64,000 nt of DNA from Chondrilla cf. caribensis (Eukaryota; Porifera; Demospongiae; Chondrillida; Chondrillidae): the NCBI GenBank assembly GCA_964020155.1, contig OZ026553.1, positions 3,521,509 through 3,585,508 on the forward strand, given 5' to 3'. The notes beneath the pieces were generated by a model. That model saw only the letters and a program-made list of their open reading frames with translations. It ran no database searches and was not told the DNA's origin. This document shows, piece by piece, positions 50,222 to 61,247 of this stretch. How positions within the stretch are numbered: position 1 is the first letter of the stretch; each line of letters starts with the position of its first letter. Both the position numbers and the translations under genes were made by a program.

Positions 50222-50862
50222 AGTTAAAGTGTCCAACAGACATAGACATAGGGCCTGTGGAGAGACCAGACGCTATGGCTGGGTGGACACAGCAAATTCC
50301 ATCATTGTGCCAGTTTGGAGCAATCATGTGTTGAATAATATATAATACACATGTAAAAGCTAAATAAGGAACTAAGGATTAATTGTGTAGCTGTGCATTG
50401 TAATGCCTTCTCCATGGTGTAGCTCATCTGTACTTTGTACAGTTTATTGTTATATCATAGTGAAGCAGACTATCATCCTATGCTATTACCTCATACTTAA
50501 TCTATTGGAGTAGTCACCTTTGTATGTTCTAGATCGTCTGTGTGATCTGTGCATGCGACTCGCAAGATATCTTTGTGATTTGTGTGTGATCTTAGTATGC
50601 TTAAAAAAGGAAGTTGTGAAGTGAAGGAGTTATTGTTGTAGTAGCAGTTATTAGTAGTTGTACTAGAGTTCTGAGTGGATGAGTTATGAATTAATGAAGA
50701 GTTTAACTTGGTGAAACGTCTTGTTCCACTTGTTTCGGATTGTAGTGTTAAGATGTAAGACTGAAACGTTACGCACACATAATATTATTATTATACGTAT
50801 ATAAGTGTGTACCCTCAACTGCTGCAATGCTTGCAAACCAGTTTATTATGGAAAAATATCTT

Positions 50863-50866
<4 letters not shown>

Positions 50867-50939
<73 letters not shown>
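50867..50939. repeat. (TG)n microsatellite, unit B
   Basis: About 72 bp of TG after AATATCTTTGCAG. The unit C counterpart at 56113-56152 is shorter (about 40 bp) in the same context. Confidence 0.95.
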
Positions 50940-50941
<2 letters not shown>

Positions 50942-51513
50942 GTATACAATGTACACAAATACATGCGGCAAACACGTGCACACGCACACATCTTGCACAC
51001 AATGTAACATATTATTGTGACCTAATAACAAACCTATGTACTGCAGTGAAATCATTATTCACACTGCAGCTGTGAAAGGGTATCATATGACTCAAGAGTA
51101 GACAGGTAAACCAGAGGCATATGTACTCTTATAGACATTCATACAGTTGGCAGCACAGCATTGATCTCCCACATATGATAACTAACTCAGCCACAATCAA
51201 TAAGTGCGAAGTGCACATCTGGTTAGAGGAGACCAATGCAGTGGAAATGTTACTTGTTACTAAATGTTATTACATTGGTAACTGTTGTTAGTCACAAAAT
51301 AGATGCGTACGTACATAAGTAGTACTGTAATATACATGAGTGGATCTGATTGTGCTGCTATATCGTGGTACAGGTTTGATGACATATCCAAAAATTAGGA
51401 GGCCAAAATGGTAACAATTTCAAATAAAAAAATGTTTGGAATTTTGTAATGAGATGTTAGGAAATTTGATCAATTACAATTATTATGTTTTCATGACAAC
51501 CCACATGTATGTA

Positions 51514-52135
51514 CAATGGGACCCCTGTGATCAGGACAGGATCAGGAGGGTCAGTCTTTTTGTGTCCTGATTATATATCCTTATTTCAGGGGTTATGTAC
51601 TTAAGATTGAAGTTAATGGACATAATAAACTTTAGATGTGGGGCGTAATTTGGCGGCCATATTGGGAGGCAAAAAGACACATTGCGTATAGGGAGCAATA
51701 TGAAATTTGTCTAGTTGTAAGAGTTCTAGACACTTCATTGTCGATCTAAACCTTGAATTTCTTAGAGACATGTCATTGAGCTATTACAGTAAAATTCAAA
51801 TCGTCTTTGTGACGAATACTTCCTAACGATCACATTTTGACCTTTTTGAAATCCCCTGCACATATAGATTGTCACAACCAAAGGTATTGGTGGACAAACT
51901 GGAGAAAATCTTACAATCTCGAAAACTTTGATTTGTCCGTTTTATTGCGAATAATTTAATACTGATTTGTATACACTGGCTCATATTTTCCCGTCTGTTT
52001 TATGGAATGCGAAACTCTATTATTCAGGGGGCATTATACATACATTACAATATGGAATAAGGTGGTTGCAAGATTATGTGTCTGTTTAGGCGCAGTCTCA
52101 CTATTTCAGGGTGCTGGATTATAGGGGTCCCACTG
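51514..52135. mobile_element. 622-bp MITE with TA target duplication
   Basis: The left end CAATGGGACCCCTGTGATCA and the reverse complement of the right end (CAGTGGGACCCCTATAATCC) are inverted repeats. TA flanks both ends (51512-51513, 52136-52137). The uninterrupted site is present in unit A near 45424-45440 (CCCACATGCAATAATTAACG). No transposase ORF. Internal TTATTTCAGGGG/CTATTTCAGGGT motifs repeat the subterminal region. The TA target and end sequence fit the Tc1/mariner-pogo class. Confidence 0.85.
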
Positions 52136-52283
52136 TAATAACTGCACAGCTTAAGGAATCCAACCACAGTACAGTACATAAATTGACGAGTGGGCTCTCT
52201 TTATTGCCCTGGGCCTAGGCAGAAAGTCCCACCCATTTGGCATTCAAATCATGTATTGGAGTGGACATGTGTATGTATGTATG

Positions 52284-52791
52284 TAGGAGGGGAAGCCATT
52301 ATTAAGCACAGAAGGCTCCAATCTCAATGGTGGAATACCTTAATTAAGGAAATTAATGCGGCATTTTATAAATGCGAACTTTGCGAGTGAATTTGCTGGC
52401 ACATTATTTAGAACGCCATTTTAAGCGCACATTATTCATTTCTGGTGTTCAAAATGGCATTGCGCATTTTTATAATAGCATTTATATAATTCTACTCCAG
52501 ATGTGGATGATTCGTATCATTTTAATCACCCATTATTTTCTGGAATTACAGTAATTTGCATTCCAGCCTTTCATCCTAATGCCGGAGCGTAGGTGTAGGT
52601 ATTCCAACTCGTTGTCTTTCCTGTTTCGCACCGCAGCCATTGCATTGGGAGCGCATGTTACCGCAGATCGTTAATTCCACTAACTGTGGGTTAACCCTAA
52701 ATGTGGCGTAGGCATAGAAGAAAGCCATAGAAAGTCTGCCTTCCCACGCATTTATACTGCTATAATAATCATTGTCTTTAGTAAGACGCGT
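52284..52791 (+). promoter_or_regulatory. Unit B-specific 5' region of the 52.8-kb gene
   Basis: Where units A and C have a CA tract and homologous flank, unit B has about 450 bp of different sequence with CpGs (GCGCATTTTTATAATAGC; GGAGCGCATGTTACCGCAGA). Homology resumes at CTTCCCACGC. TATAATAATCATTGTCTTTA (52761-52780) precedes the ATG as in unit C. Confidence 0.5.
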
Positions 52792-52803
52792 ATGTTCTTC
52801 GAC

Positions 52804-53274
52804 ATGGCTGGTCCTCAAACCGATGAATTCGACGTATTACAAAACGAAGAAATTACCCTGCTACAGCCTATCGAAGAGACCATATCAACGAAAACGAGCG
52901 TGCAGGAAATCATCGTATCGGGTGGCAAGCCGGAATGGCAGCTCCGTACGTCCTTCGAAGGAGATAATATCTTGGAAGCAGCAGGGCAAATGTCTTCAGA
53001 AAAAGAAGCCTCGAACGAGTCAGAAGAAGAATTGTTAAGAGAGTACGTTCTCATCTCTGAAGAAGAGGCGATTACCTCCGCGAACACGGATCAGGCTGTC
53101 CGTGATACAGTCGCCAGAGGCAAATGGAAACCAAAGGCTTGCTTCAAAAGGCTGAAAGACAAGGTATTGTCAAAGTTTGACAAGCATTCTAAGGCAGACC
53201 AGCCTCCCGAAGTAGACCGACAGTTCGAGGCACACACAAGCAGGTATATAATTGTGTACCGAAGAAAAAATTGA
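52804..53274 (+). CDS. Four-copy family protein, copy B (156 aa, C-terminally truncated)
   Basis: Starts at the conserved second ATG. It matches copy A through EEITLLQPIEETISTKTSVQ, the EYVLISEEEA segment, KACFKRLKDKVLSKFDKHS and EVDRQFEA, then switches to HTSRYIIVYRRKN and stops. The switch is at GAGG|CACACACAAGCAGG (about 53231-53236). Sequence after it matches unit A about 47480-47530, far downstream of that gene's stop. So a deletion of the last ~30 codons and most of the 3' flank, with its junction in a CA-rich stretch, created a new tail. The ELSSSIV-x-EESGEQ end is lost. It may still be expressed with a foreign C-terminus, or be a pseudogene. The central linker (EGDNILEAAGQMSSEKEASN) is the most changed part. 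Confidence 0.7.
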   Translation: MAGPQTDEFDVLQNEEITLLQPIEETISTKTSVQEIIVSGGKPEWQLRTSFEGDNILEAAGQMSSEKEASNESEEELLREYVLISEEEAITSANTDQAVRDTVARGKWKPKACFKRLKDKVLSKFDKHSKADQPPEVDRQFEAHTSRYIIVYRRKN

Positions 53275-55738
53275 TCACGAACAGCATGTATTTATTGTAG
53301 CTAATGACATGACTCATTGAATCCAGCTTAATGCAATGTATATACACTATAAGTGATTCTTAGTATATGCCCAACGGATATTTCAAATTGATATCAAATT
53401 CCTTCTTAAGCAAGGTTCAAGCTAATATGGGAGTAGGAAATAATATATCCTGTGAGAACACATCCAAGTGATTACATCATAAGAACACATCCAAGTAATT
53501 ACATCAAGTATATATATGTATATACATAATTATTGATAGTGCAGCTTACATGCCATTGGAATGAAGAAAAAGAGTGAGATCATATTGGCTCATTCCACCT
53601 CCAATTACAGTGATACGTACATTATATACCATCAAACCTGTGTGTCTCAGAATGTTGTCTGATCATAGAGGAGGTTTAAAAATGGATTTGCCAAATTGTG
53701 GAAGACCCACTGTGATTATGTACTCATGGATTACTGGTGACAACTGATATGTACATACAAGTACGTGTATGCATACTTTTGTGAATAAGTGTGTATTTGC
53801 ACATATACGCTTCACGCACTGTATATACATGGACAAATGACATGTATTTATGTGTGGTTTATTGTTCGGTGCAAGCAGGATATAAGTCTTGCCATATATA
53901 TACATATATAGAGATTTGTGGGAAGGTGGGGGAGGGGTGTTTCAATCTGTTGGACTCATAACACCTGCAATGATACATAACACTCTCTTGCTACATATTA
54001 TATGCATTCATATGTAATCATTTGGTTCGCATACATACACAGTGTATATGTATATGAAGTCACATCTAGTGTGATACAATATGGGGACAACTTACCACAA
54101 TCCTTTCTGTGCATTATGATAATGCATAGATAGGAAATATGCTATAGCTACTCATGATCATCACAATCCTACAGTATGTGCTTTAGGCTCCTTACTACAA
54201 TCATTTCTGTACACTACATATGTTACTTACGATCATGCACTACAGCCCTTTCTGTACATTATCCCAGACTGAAAGTATTTGATGCTATTCAAAAGTCACA
54301 TGGCCCTATTCCAACAATGTACTAGATGTATTTCCCCATTAGTGGATTTCATGCTCTACATGGCTATTTAGACTACTCAGGATTCACTTTTGATTCCTAA
54401 ACACAGCAATTCAATTAACTCAAGGTGACACAATAGACTTCCGTATGTAGCTTCAGTTTGTGTGTAATGTGATTACATACATTAAGTGTTAAGTGTTATG
54501 TGATTAAGTGGTGCCCACTGTATTCCAATAACATTTAAGTCACAAAAGAACAAGGATGGACATGTCAGAGTGAACAGAGCAGATAACCAAACCCATGGTT
54601 AAATTGTCCTGATGGATGATCACTGGTTGTGTGTATGCTTCAATGTTGTCGTGTTGCACTTTGTTAAACTTACTTGCCTGTGGACATAATGCAATTAGAA
54701 TGTTGTGTGTAGCTCAGCTAATGGGACCACTGTACACTGTACACTTTCAGTGCACGTGTGTCCTGAATTCATACCTCTCTGGACCCATGTACAGTACATA
54801 CCAAATATAACTTCTGAACTTCCAAGAGAAATCTGAGGAGGTCTGTTATGCTACAGCATAATCACTATTTGGATTTATTCACCAGACACTAGGAAGTGGT
54901 CAATACTGGCTATATATACGTATCCCACCCTCACACTAGAATACACCTTCAAAGGTTACTAAGTTCATTCAAGTAGGCAGCAGTTGAACAAGTGTTGTCT
55001 GCATTCATCTGTTATTGATCTAACAAGAAGTATATATACAATTGCATTTTTGTTTTGAGTTAAAAAGTGTAAAACGTCACTTCAACATGATAGCCAATAC
55101 ATACTATAGGCAATGTTGGATAGCATTGTAGAATCATGGCTGCAATAGTCAGTCAAATAAGACTCCTGAGTAACCTTATCCCAACCCAATAAATTAATGA
55201 TGTACAGTAACACATGGCTTATTTCACCATCCTTTCCTGTAACTATTATATATTGAATAGTATAAAAACTACATATATGCAGCCGGGATAAGTACAGTAA
55301 CTCAGGGTACACATAGTCACAAATCAGTCGAGGTGTTTTGTATGAAAAGAAAACCGCCCATGTCTGTACATGTATAGATATACGTACCTACATGCATACA
55401 TCTATACACTTGTACATACTATATCACACACAATGCACACACCATAATATGCCTACACAGTGGCATAGGAACACTTTCAAAATTGGAGGGGGGGGGGGAC
55501 AATTATACTCTTCCAAAATTTCAATCAGGCTACTAGTCAATTGCGCAATCAATAAAATGACTTCCACGTGTAAGACTCGTATACTTACTATTAGAGGCAA
55601 AGATAAGAGAGGTGAGACAGGGCTAAAAATCTATGGGGCCAATTCCACTTCTGCCCCCCAGTTCCTACGCCTATGCTACAACTACACTGCACACACTTTA
55701 TATAGCATTATTACGTATATACATATTGTAACAGCACA
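53275..55738. other. Unit B downstream flank, noncoding
   Basis: Aligns with unit A (47480-49740, minus two insertions) and then with unit C (58330-59350). A G-run (TTGGAGGGGGGGGGGGACAA) is near 55485. No gene supported. Confidence 0.5.
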
Positions 55739-56108
55739 CTGTCAGACTACTTTGTAGTCTTAGCAACATGGGACAACAATGACAATGATTCAAGAGATAA
55801 CTCTACACGTCTTCCAAATCATAACAAGGATACTGAATTTCCATTCAGATACTGGGAGCTATAGGTAAAAACTCTACATGTTCAATTAAGTAACCACACA
55901 CGCAGACATAGGGCCTGTGGAGAGACCAGACGCTATGGCTGGGTGGACACAGCAAATTCCATCGTTGTGCCAGTTTGGAACAATCATGTGTTGAATAATA
56001 TACATACACACATAATATTTACTATTATACATATATACGTGTGAACACTAAACTGCTGTACAAAACGTAATGCTTGCAAACCAGTTTATTACAGAAAAAA
56101 TATTTCTT

Positions 56109-56153
<45 letters not shown>

Positions 56154-56990
56154 CCTTGTATACAATGTACACAACACATATGCAGCATATACATGCACAC
56201 GTACACATTGTACACACAATATAAACATAATCATTGTTACCTAGTAACAAACCTATGTACTGCAGTGAAATCATTATTCACACTGCAGCTGTGAAAGGGT
56301 ATCATATGGCTCAGGAGTAGACAGGTAAACCAGAGGCATGTAGACATTCATACAGTTTGCAACACAGCTTTGATCTCTGTAGATATAACTAACTCAGCCA
56401 CAATCCGTAAGTGCAAAGTGTACATCTGGTTAGAGGAGACCAATGATGTGGAAATTTTACACTGGCAACTGTTGCTAGTCACACAATAGATGGATACGTA
56501 CATACGTAGTACTGTAATATACATAAGTGGATATGATTGTGCTGCTATATCGTGGTAGGTAGGTTTGATGACAATTTCAAAAATTAGATGGCCAAAATGG
56601 TAACAATTTTAAATAAAAATGTTTGAAATTTGTCATGCAATGTTACGAAATTTGATCAATTTCAAATATGCTTTTATGTAATAACTACAGAACAAATAAG
56701 GAATCCAACCAGGCACTGTACAGTACATGCAATTGAGTGTTTATCCTCCCTGGGCCAGGGCATGCAGGAAGGGCCACTCATTTGGAGCAGACAAGTGCAC
56801 ATACGTACGTATGTACATACATATATTACAATGGTGAGGGTATGATTAGAAGTGGATTTAATATATACTGCATAGAGTCCCTCTGTCAAACTGCCCAGCA
56901 AATGAAGAAAAAGATTTCCTGATGATTTAATGCTAATGATAAATATCAGATTTTTGACCCATAACACACATTTGGTTGTATACACATACA

Positions 56991-56995
<5 letters not shown>

Positions 56996-57055
<60 letters not shown>
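56996..57055. repeat. (CA)n microsatellite upstream of the 57.2-kb gene
   Basis: About 60 bp of CA at the position equivalent to 45767-45843 of unit A. Confidence 0.95.
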
Positions 57056-57057
<2 letters not shown>

Positions 57058-57139
57058 TACGGAAACCATAGTCCGAGTCCAGATGCAGGAAGTCAGGGTT
57101 GCCAATCAATCATGTAAGGATTCGGCCTTCCCACGCTGC

Positions 57140-57147
57140 TATAATAA
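57140..57147 (+). promoter_or_regulatory. TATA-like element of the 57.2-kb gene
   Basis: TATAATAA lies 24-31 nt before the first ATG and 36-43 nt before the second. This places the likely start site at or around the first ATG and supports use of the second. Confidence 0.5.
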
Positions 57148-57182
57148 TCATTGTCTTTAGTAAGACGCGTATGTTTGTCGAC

Positions 57183-57710
57183 ATGGCTGGTCCTCAAACC
57201 GATGAATTCAACGTAATGCAAAACGAAGAAATTACCCTGCTACAGCCTATTGAAGAGACCATATCAACGAAAACGAGCGTGCAGGAAATCATCCTATCGG
57301 GTGGCAAGCCGGAATGGCAGCTCTGTGTGTCTTACGTAGAAGATAAAATCTCGAAGGTATCACGGCAAACGTCTTCAAAAAAAGAAGCCTCGAACGAGTC
57401 GGAGGAAGAATTGTTAAGAGAGTACGTTCTCATCTCGGAAGAAGAGACGATTACCTCCGCGAACACGGATCAGGCTGTCCGTGATACAGTCGCCAGAGGT
57501 AAATGGAAACCAAAGGCTTGCTTCAAAAGGCTGAAAGACAAGGTATTGTCGAAGTTTGACAAGCATTCTAAGGCAGACCATCCTGCCGAAGTCGACCGAC
57601 TGTTCGAGGTGGAGAATGGCGCTGATCACGACAAGCGGAACCTGAAGATTCTCGAATACGAGGGGGAATTGTCTAGTTCAATAGTAGGTGAAGAGTCGGG
57701 AGAACAGTGA
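57183..57710 (+). CDS. Four-copy family protein, copy C (175 aa, intact)
   Basis: Same length as copy A from the conserved second ATG (MAGPQTDEFNV). All landmarks are kept: EEITLLQPIEETISTKTSVQ, LLREYVLISEEE, KACFKRLKDKVLSKFDKHS and ELSSSIVGEESGEQ. The main differences from copy A cluster in the linker after GGKPEWQL (CVSYVEDKISKVSRQTSSKK here against RTSFVVDEISKVSRQMSSKK) rather than in the motif blocks. The 3' UTR also aligns with copy A. The longer upstream open frame (from 57099) is noncoding: it crosses the TATA-like element and is not conserved as protein. Function unknown. Confidence 0.8.
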   Translation: MAGPQTDEFNVMQNEEITLLQPIEETISTKTSVQEIILSGGKPEWQLCVSYVEDKISKVSRQTSSKKEASNESEEELLREYVLISEEETITSANTDQAVRDTVARGKWKPKACFKRLKDKVLSKFDKHSKADHPAEVDRLFEVENGADHDKRNLKILEYEGELSSSIVGEESGEQ

Positions 57711-57955
57711 CTGTATATAATATTATGTATATAGAGCGGATTGCCTCGAACTTGACATTAAATATTGCAAGTTTAATATGCAATTATTAGTATTTACTAT
57801 AGTATTAGATTATTGAATCATGATGGCTTTAGTCAGTATTAATTACGTATGATACTATTGATGCTTATTTTGCTTTATATTTACAAATGACGATAAATTG
57901 ACCCATATTTCCTTTACCGACGTCAGTGTGTAATTCTGAATAACTCACACAAGTA

Positions 57956-57958
57956 CAC

Positions 57959-58019
<61 letters not shown>

Positions 58020-58068
58020 GACACACACAGACACACACACGCACACGCACACACACACACACACACCA
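57956..58068. repeat. (CA)n microsatellite after the 57.2-kb gene
   Basis: CA with ACGCAC and GACAGACA interruptions. The unit A equivalent is the shorter CA/CG tract at 46962-47025. Confidence 0.95.
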
Positions 58069-58120
58069 GTTGTGATATCACTAAGACACAAGAAATGTTA
58101 TAATAACTGGTATACACATG
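58069..58120 (+). repeat. Fragment of the CA-tailed repeat spliced onto the unit C CA tract
   Basis: CAGTTGTGATATCACTAAGA followed by CACAAGAAATGTTATAATAA matches 32617-32660 and 33097-33145. Unit A has no such sequence at the corresponding place. Confidence 0.75.
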
Positions 58121-59873
58121 AAATTTTTGAATCAGCACATTCTTTGTACCTGAGTGTGTGATCAATACCCCAATCATTTGTTTGTCACTACAGTATAATA
58201 ATGGCACCAGATGATTATGCATTAAACTCTGAAGAAAGAACTATTCAGTCCAATTCCACACTGAAATTAGCTGTGTATGTACATAATATATAGGTGGCCA
58301 CACATAGACAGTCCCATGTGCATTAGGCTACTTACTGTAATTGTTTCTGCATACTATGTTATTCTATTAAGACACAGATCGAGGAAAACCTCCATCTCCG
58401 CTCAAGATCACTACAGCCCCTTCTGTACATTATACCAGATTGTAAGTATTTGATGCTACTCAATCACATGGCCCTACTTCAACAATGTAGGCTGGTATTT
58501 CCCCATTCATAATTTAATTGATTTCAAACATGGCTATTTAGACTACTCAAGATTCACTTTTGATTCCTCAACACAGCAATACAATCAACTTTAGGGGACA
58601 CAATAGAGTTATGCAGTTTCAATTTTTGTGTAATTAATGATTCCAATAACATTGAATTGTCAGAGTGAACAGAACAGATAACCAAACCCATAGTCTAAAT
58701 ACGAGTAGCAATCCCTACACTTATAACAGGTCAACAGTACAGTGCACGTGTGTCCTTCATACGTACCTCTCTGGGCTCATGTATAGTGCACCGAAGATAA
58801 CTTCTGAATTCCCAAGAGAAATCTGAGGAGGTCTGTTGTGCTACAGCATAATCACTATTTGGATTCGTTCACCAGACACTAGGAAGTGGTCAAAACCGGC
58901 TATATACATAGATCCCACCCTCACACTAGAATACACCATCGAAGGTTACTAAAGTTCATTCAAGTAGGTAGCAGTTGATCGAGTGTTGACTATACTCATA
59001 TGTTATTGATCTAACAGCAAGAAGTATACAATTTTGTTTTGAGTTTTGAAAAGTGTAAAAAGGCACTTCAACATAATTTCCAATACATACAGTATGTAAT
59101 GTTGGGTAATATTGTAGCATTATTGCTGCAATAGTCAGTCAAATAGGACTCCTAACCAACCCAATGCAATAATACTGATGTACAATAACACATGGCTTAT
59201 TCCACCATTCTTTCATTTAACTATTATCATATTGAATAGATCAAGTACGTACATACGTACATATATACAGCCGGGATAAGTAACTCAGGGTACACATAGT
59301 CACCAGTCAGTGGAGGTATATTGTATGAAAAGAAAACCGCCCATGTCTGTACATAATATAGATATATATAACTACATACATATATAAGTATAGTAATATA
59401 ATATGTACATTGTCAATATGTGAACATGCATTCATAATGTATTATACAACGCCACTTCTGAATATATTAATCAAACTGCTGTTTGTCACAGAGTTCTTGA
59501 ACAGATGTGTTAGTATGATGAAAGTAAGTGTACATCTCCATGAATTGCTACATTGTCTACCAGATCAAAATGGATATCATGCCAAAGTTGTTAGTAGTAT
59601 ATAACGATAATTTACCCAAACCAATTGTTGTATGTTGGTGAGTGGTTTTGTACAATATACATAATTTTTCAGATGAATGATTTCATTTTATGTATGAATA
59701 CAGTATACACGATACCATTGAAATATGAGGTGTATATTGTATTGTATGTTAGTTGACAATTGGTACACGAACATAATTATATGAATTAGTTCCGAATTAC
59801 CTAATAACTACAATAAAAATCTCAGAAAATATCTAATTCCTGGTAATATCCTGATCTGCTTTCTCCCTGTAAA
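58121..59873. other. Unit C downstream flank, noncoding
   Basis: Aligns with unit A (to about 58275), then with unit B 54240-55340. No gene supported. Confidence 0.5.
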
Positions 59874-59908
<35 letters not shown>

Positions 59909-59927
59909 TGTGTGTGTGTGTGTGTGT
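59874..59927. repeat. (TG)n microsatellite
   Basis: About 54 bp of TG with one TATG. Confidence 0.95.
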
Positions 59928-60099
59928 CACTGTGTACATGTGTGAGTACTATACCTGTCGCTATGATCACTATAATCAATTAATCCTCATATTCATACTG
60001 CTCTCTACTTTGACCTATGACCTCCAGAACACAGTATTTATGTCTCAATGTGACAGGAAATATGTTACGAAGAATTCACCAGTCTGGTCCAGGTAGGGA

Positions 60100-60190
60100 A
60101 GAAACCTCGATATAGTGAAGGCCTTTGCTAGGACTATTTCTTTCAAAAACCTCAATGGAGTGAAGAGGCCTTTGCTATGACTATCTCCTT
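60100..60190. repeat. Short direct repeat, about 65-bp unit x2
   Basis: AACCTCGATATAGTGAAGGC and AACCTCAATGGAGTGAAGAG each precede CCTTTGCTA.GACTAT. AACCTCGATATAGTGAA resembles a pogo-type transposon end, but no partner end is seen. Confidence 0.55.
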
Positions 60191-60579
60191 CAATACACTT
60201 GAAGAATGTAGCAGCTGTCAAACAATACTAACCACCAAGATTTCCTACTCTACCCAGTATAGACCATTAACCAACCTCAGGTTAATTCGATAAGTACTTG
60301 TATAGTTTTTTGATAGGTACGGATGGTTGGATACATGAGATTATACATACACATACACATTCGTTATTATAGTATGTACGTAATCAGTTAATCTGGTCTC
60401 TAGACCTAGGCCTGTGCTTGAAGAGACATGCCCAGTGACACCCAACATCACTGTGGACTTCCTACACACCAGACAACTCTGATGGTGATAAGGACTCTTA
60501 CCGATAGTTCAAATGGGAGGAATGTGATGATATCACATGCAGGTTTCTGGTGCTATGTTCTATGTGATAATGAGATACT

Positions 60580-60745
60580 GCATTTTACGGGTGATAAGTC
60601 GCACCATTAATTCAAAGCATATATATCAACCGAATATACTCACTAATATGAACCCATATTATTATTCATAGCCTACTTTGTCATGGCTCATATCCGTATA
60701 TAAGTTGCATAAGGTGTATAAATTGCACACATTGTACGTATATAT
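60580..60745. repeat. Possible small inverted-repeat element
   Basis: TTACGGGTGATAAGTCGCACC near 60589 has a weak inverted partner, AAGGTGTATAAATTGCAC, near 60710. Motifs of this kind (ATAAGTCGCACC / TATAAGTTGCA) are typical of short DNA-transposon relics. Confidence 0.35.
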
Positions 60746-61196
60746 AGTGCTGGTTTTAAGACAATTCAAACACAATGACCAGTTCTTACAGTACGTCAGG
60801 AGTACATATCATGTCTCCAAGTGTGTGTACCTCAACATTTTTTCTGGACAATAAAAGTACATTAAGTAGATATACAGTCTATAGATTACACACACACAGG
60901 TAAGACTGTAATAATAGCATACCAACAAACAGTTCTATATTACTAAAAATGAGTGCAATCATCTATGTGTGTGCATGTCTCTGTGTGAATTCATGCCTCT
61001 GTAAAGGATTACAAATAAGCCTAGCATTGTAGGCATCCCCCCTCGGGAAGTACAGAAAATGGCATCAATAAGTAGGTGGTATTGAAATCGCCAATTAAGG
61101 CACACAGGGTACATATTCCAACCATGACCACTTCTGGTGCTACGTCGCACATCCTCGACAAAGCGTCTGCATGGGAGTAAAGGTCGCTATCGCGCC
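60746..61196. other. Upstream region of the 61.2-kb gene
   Basis: Noncoding. CpGs reappear from about 61140 (TACGTCGCACATCCTCGACA; GGTCGCTATCGCGCC), marking the promoter. Confidence 0.45.
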
Positions 61197-61203
61197 TATA
61201 AAA
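61197..61203 (+). promoter_or_regulatory. TATA box of the 61.2-kb gene
   Basis: TATAAAA in CGCGCCTATAAAACCCG, 45 nt before the ATG, with start expected near 61228 and a ~20-nt leader. TACGTCGCA (61141) is an upstream bZIP-like site. Confidence 0.65.
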
Positions 61204-61247
61204 CCCGATGGGTTAGTCGCTCACTATACAGCGGTTGCTGAGTCAAC

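Larger units (their letters stand above)
49795..55330 (+). repeat. Duplicated gene-bearing segment, unit B
   Basis: Contains the truncated 52.8-kb gene. 49800-49890 repeats 45190-45280. 50050-51480 aligns with 55740-56640 in unit C. 54370-55330 aligns with 58550-59330. It differs by the MITE at 51514, a unique 5' region (52284-52740) and a deletion after the coding region. Confidence 0.85.
55330..59420 (+). repeat. Duplicated gene-bearing segment, unit C
   Basis: Contains the 57.2-kb gene. It begins and ends with related text: GTATGAAAAGAAAACCGCCC at 55340 and 59319. Its 5' part matches unit B (GGCCTGTGGAGAGACCAGAC at 50249 and 55911). Its gene-proximal flanks match unit A better. Confidence 0.8.

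Noticed and set aside
57099..57182. Upstream extension of the 57.2-kb ORF
   Set aside because: It crosses the TATA-like element and is not conserved as protein in the other copies.
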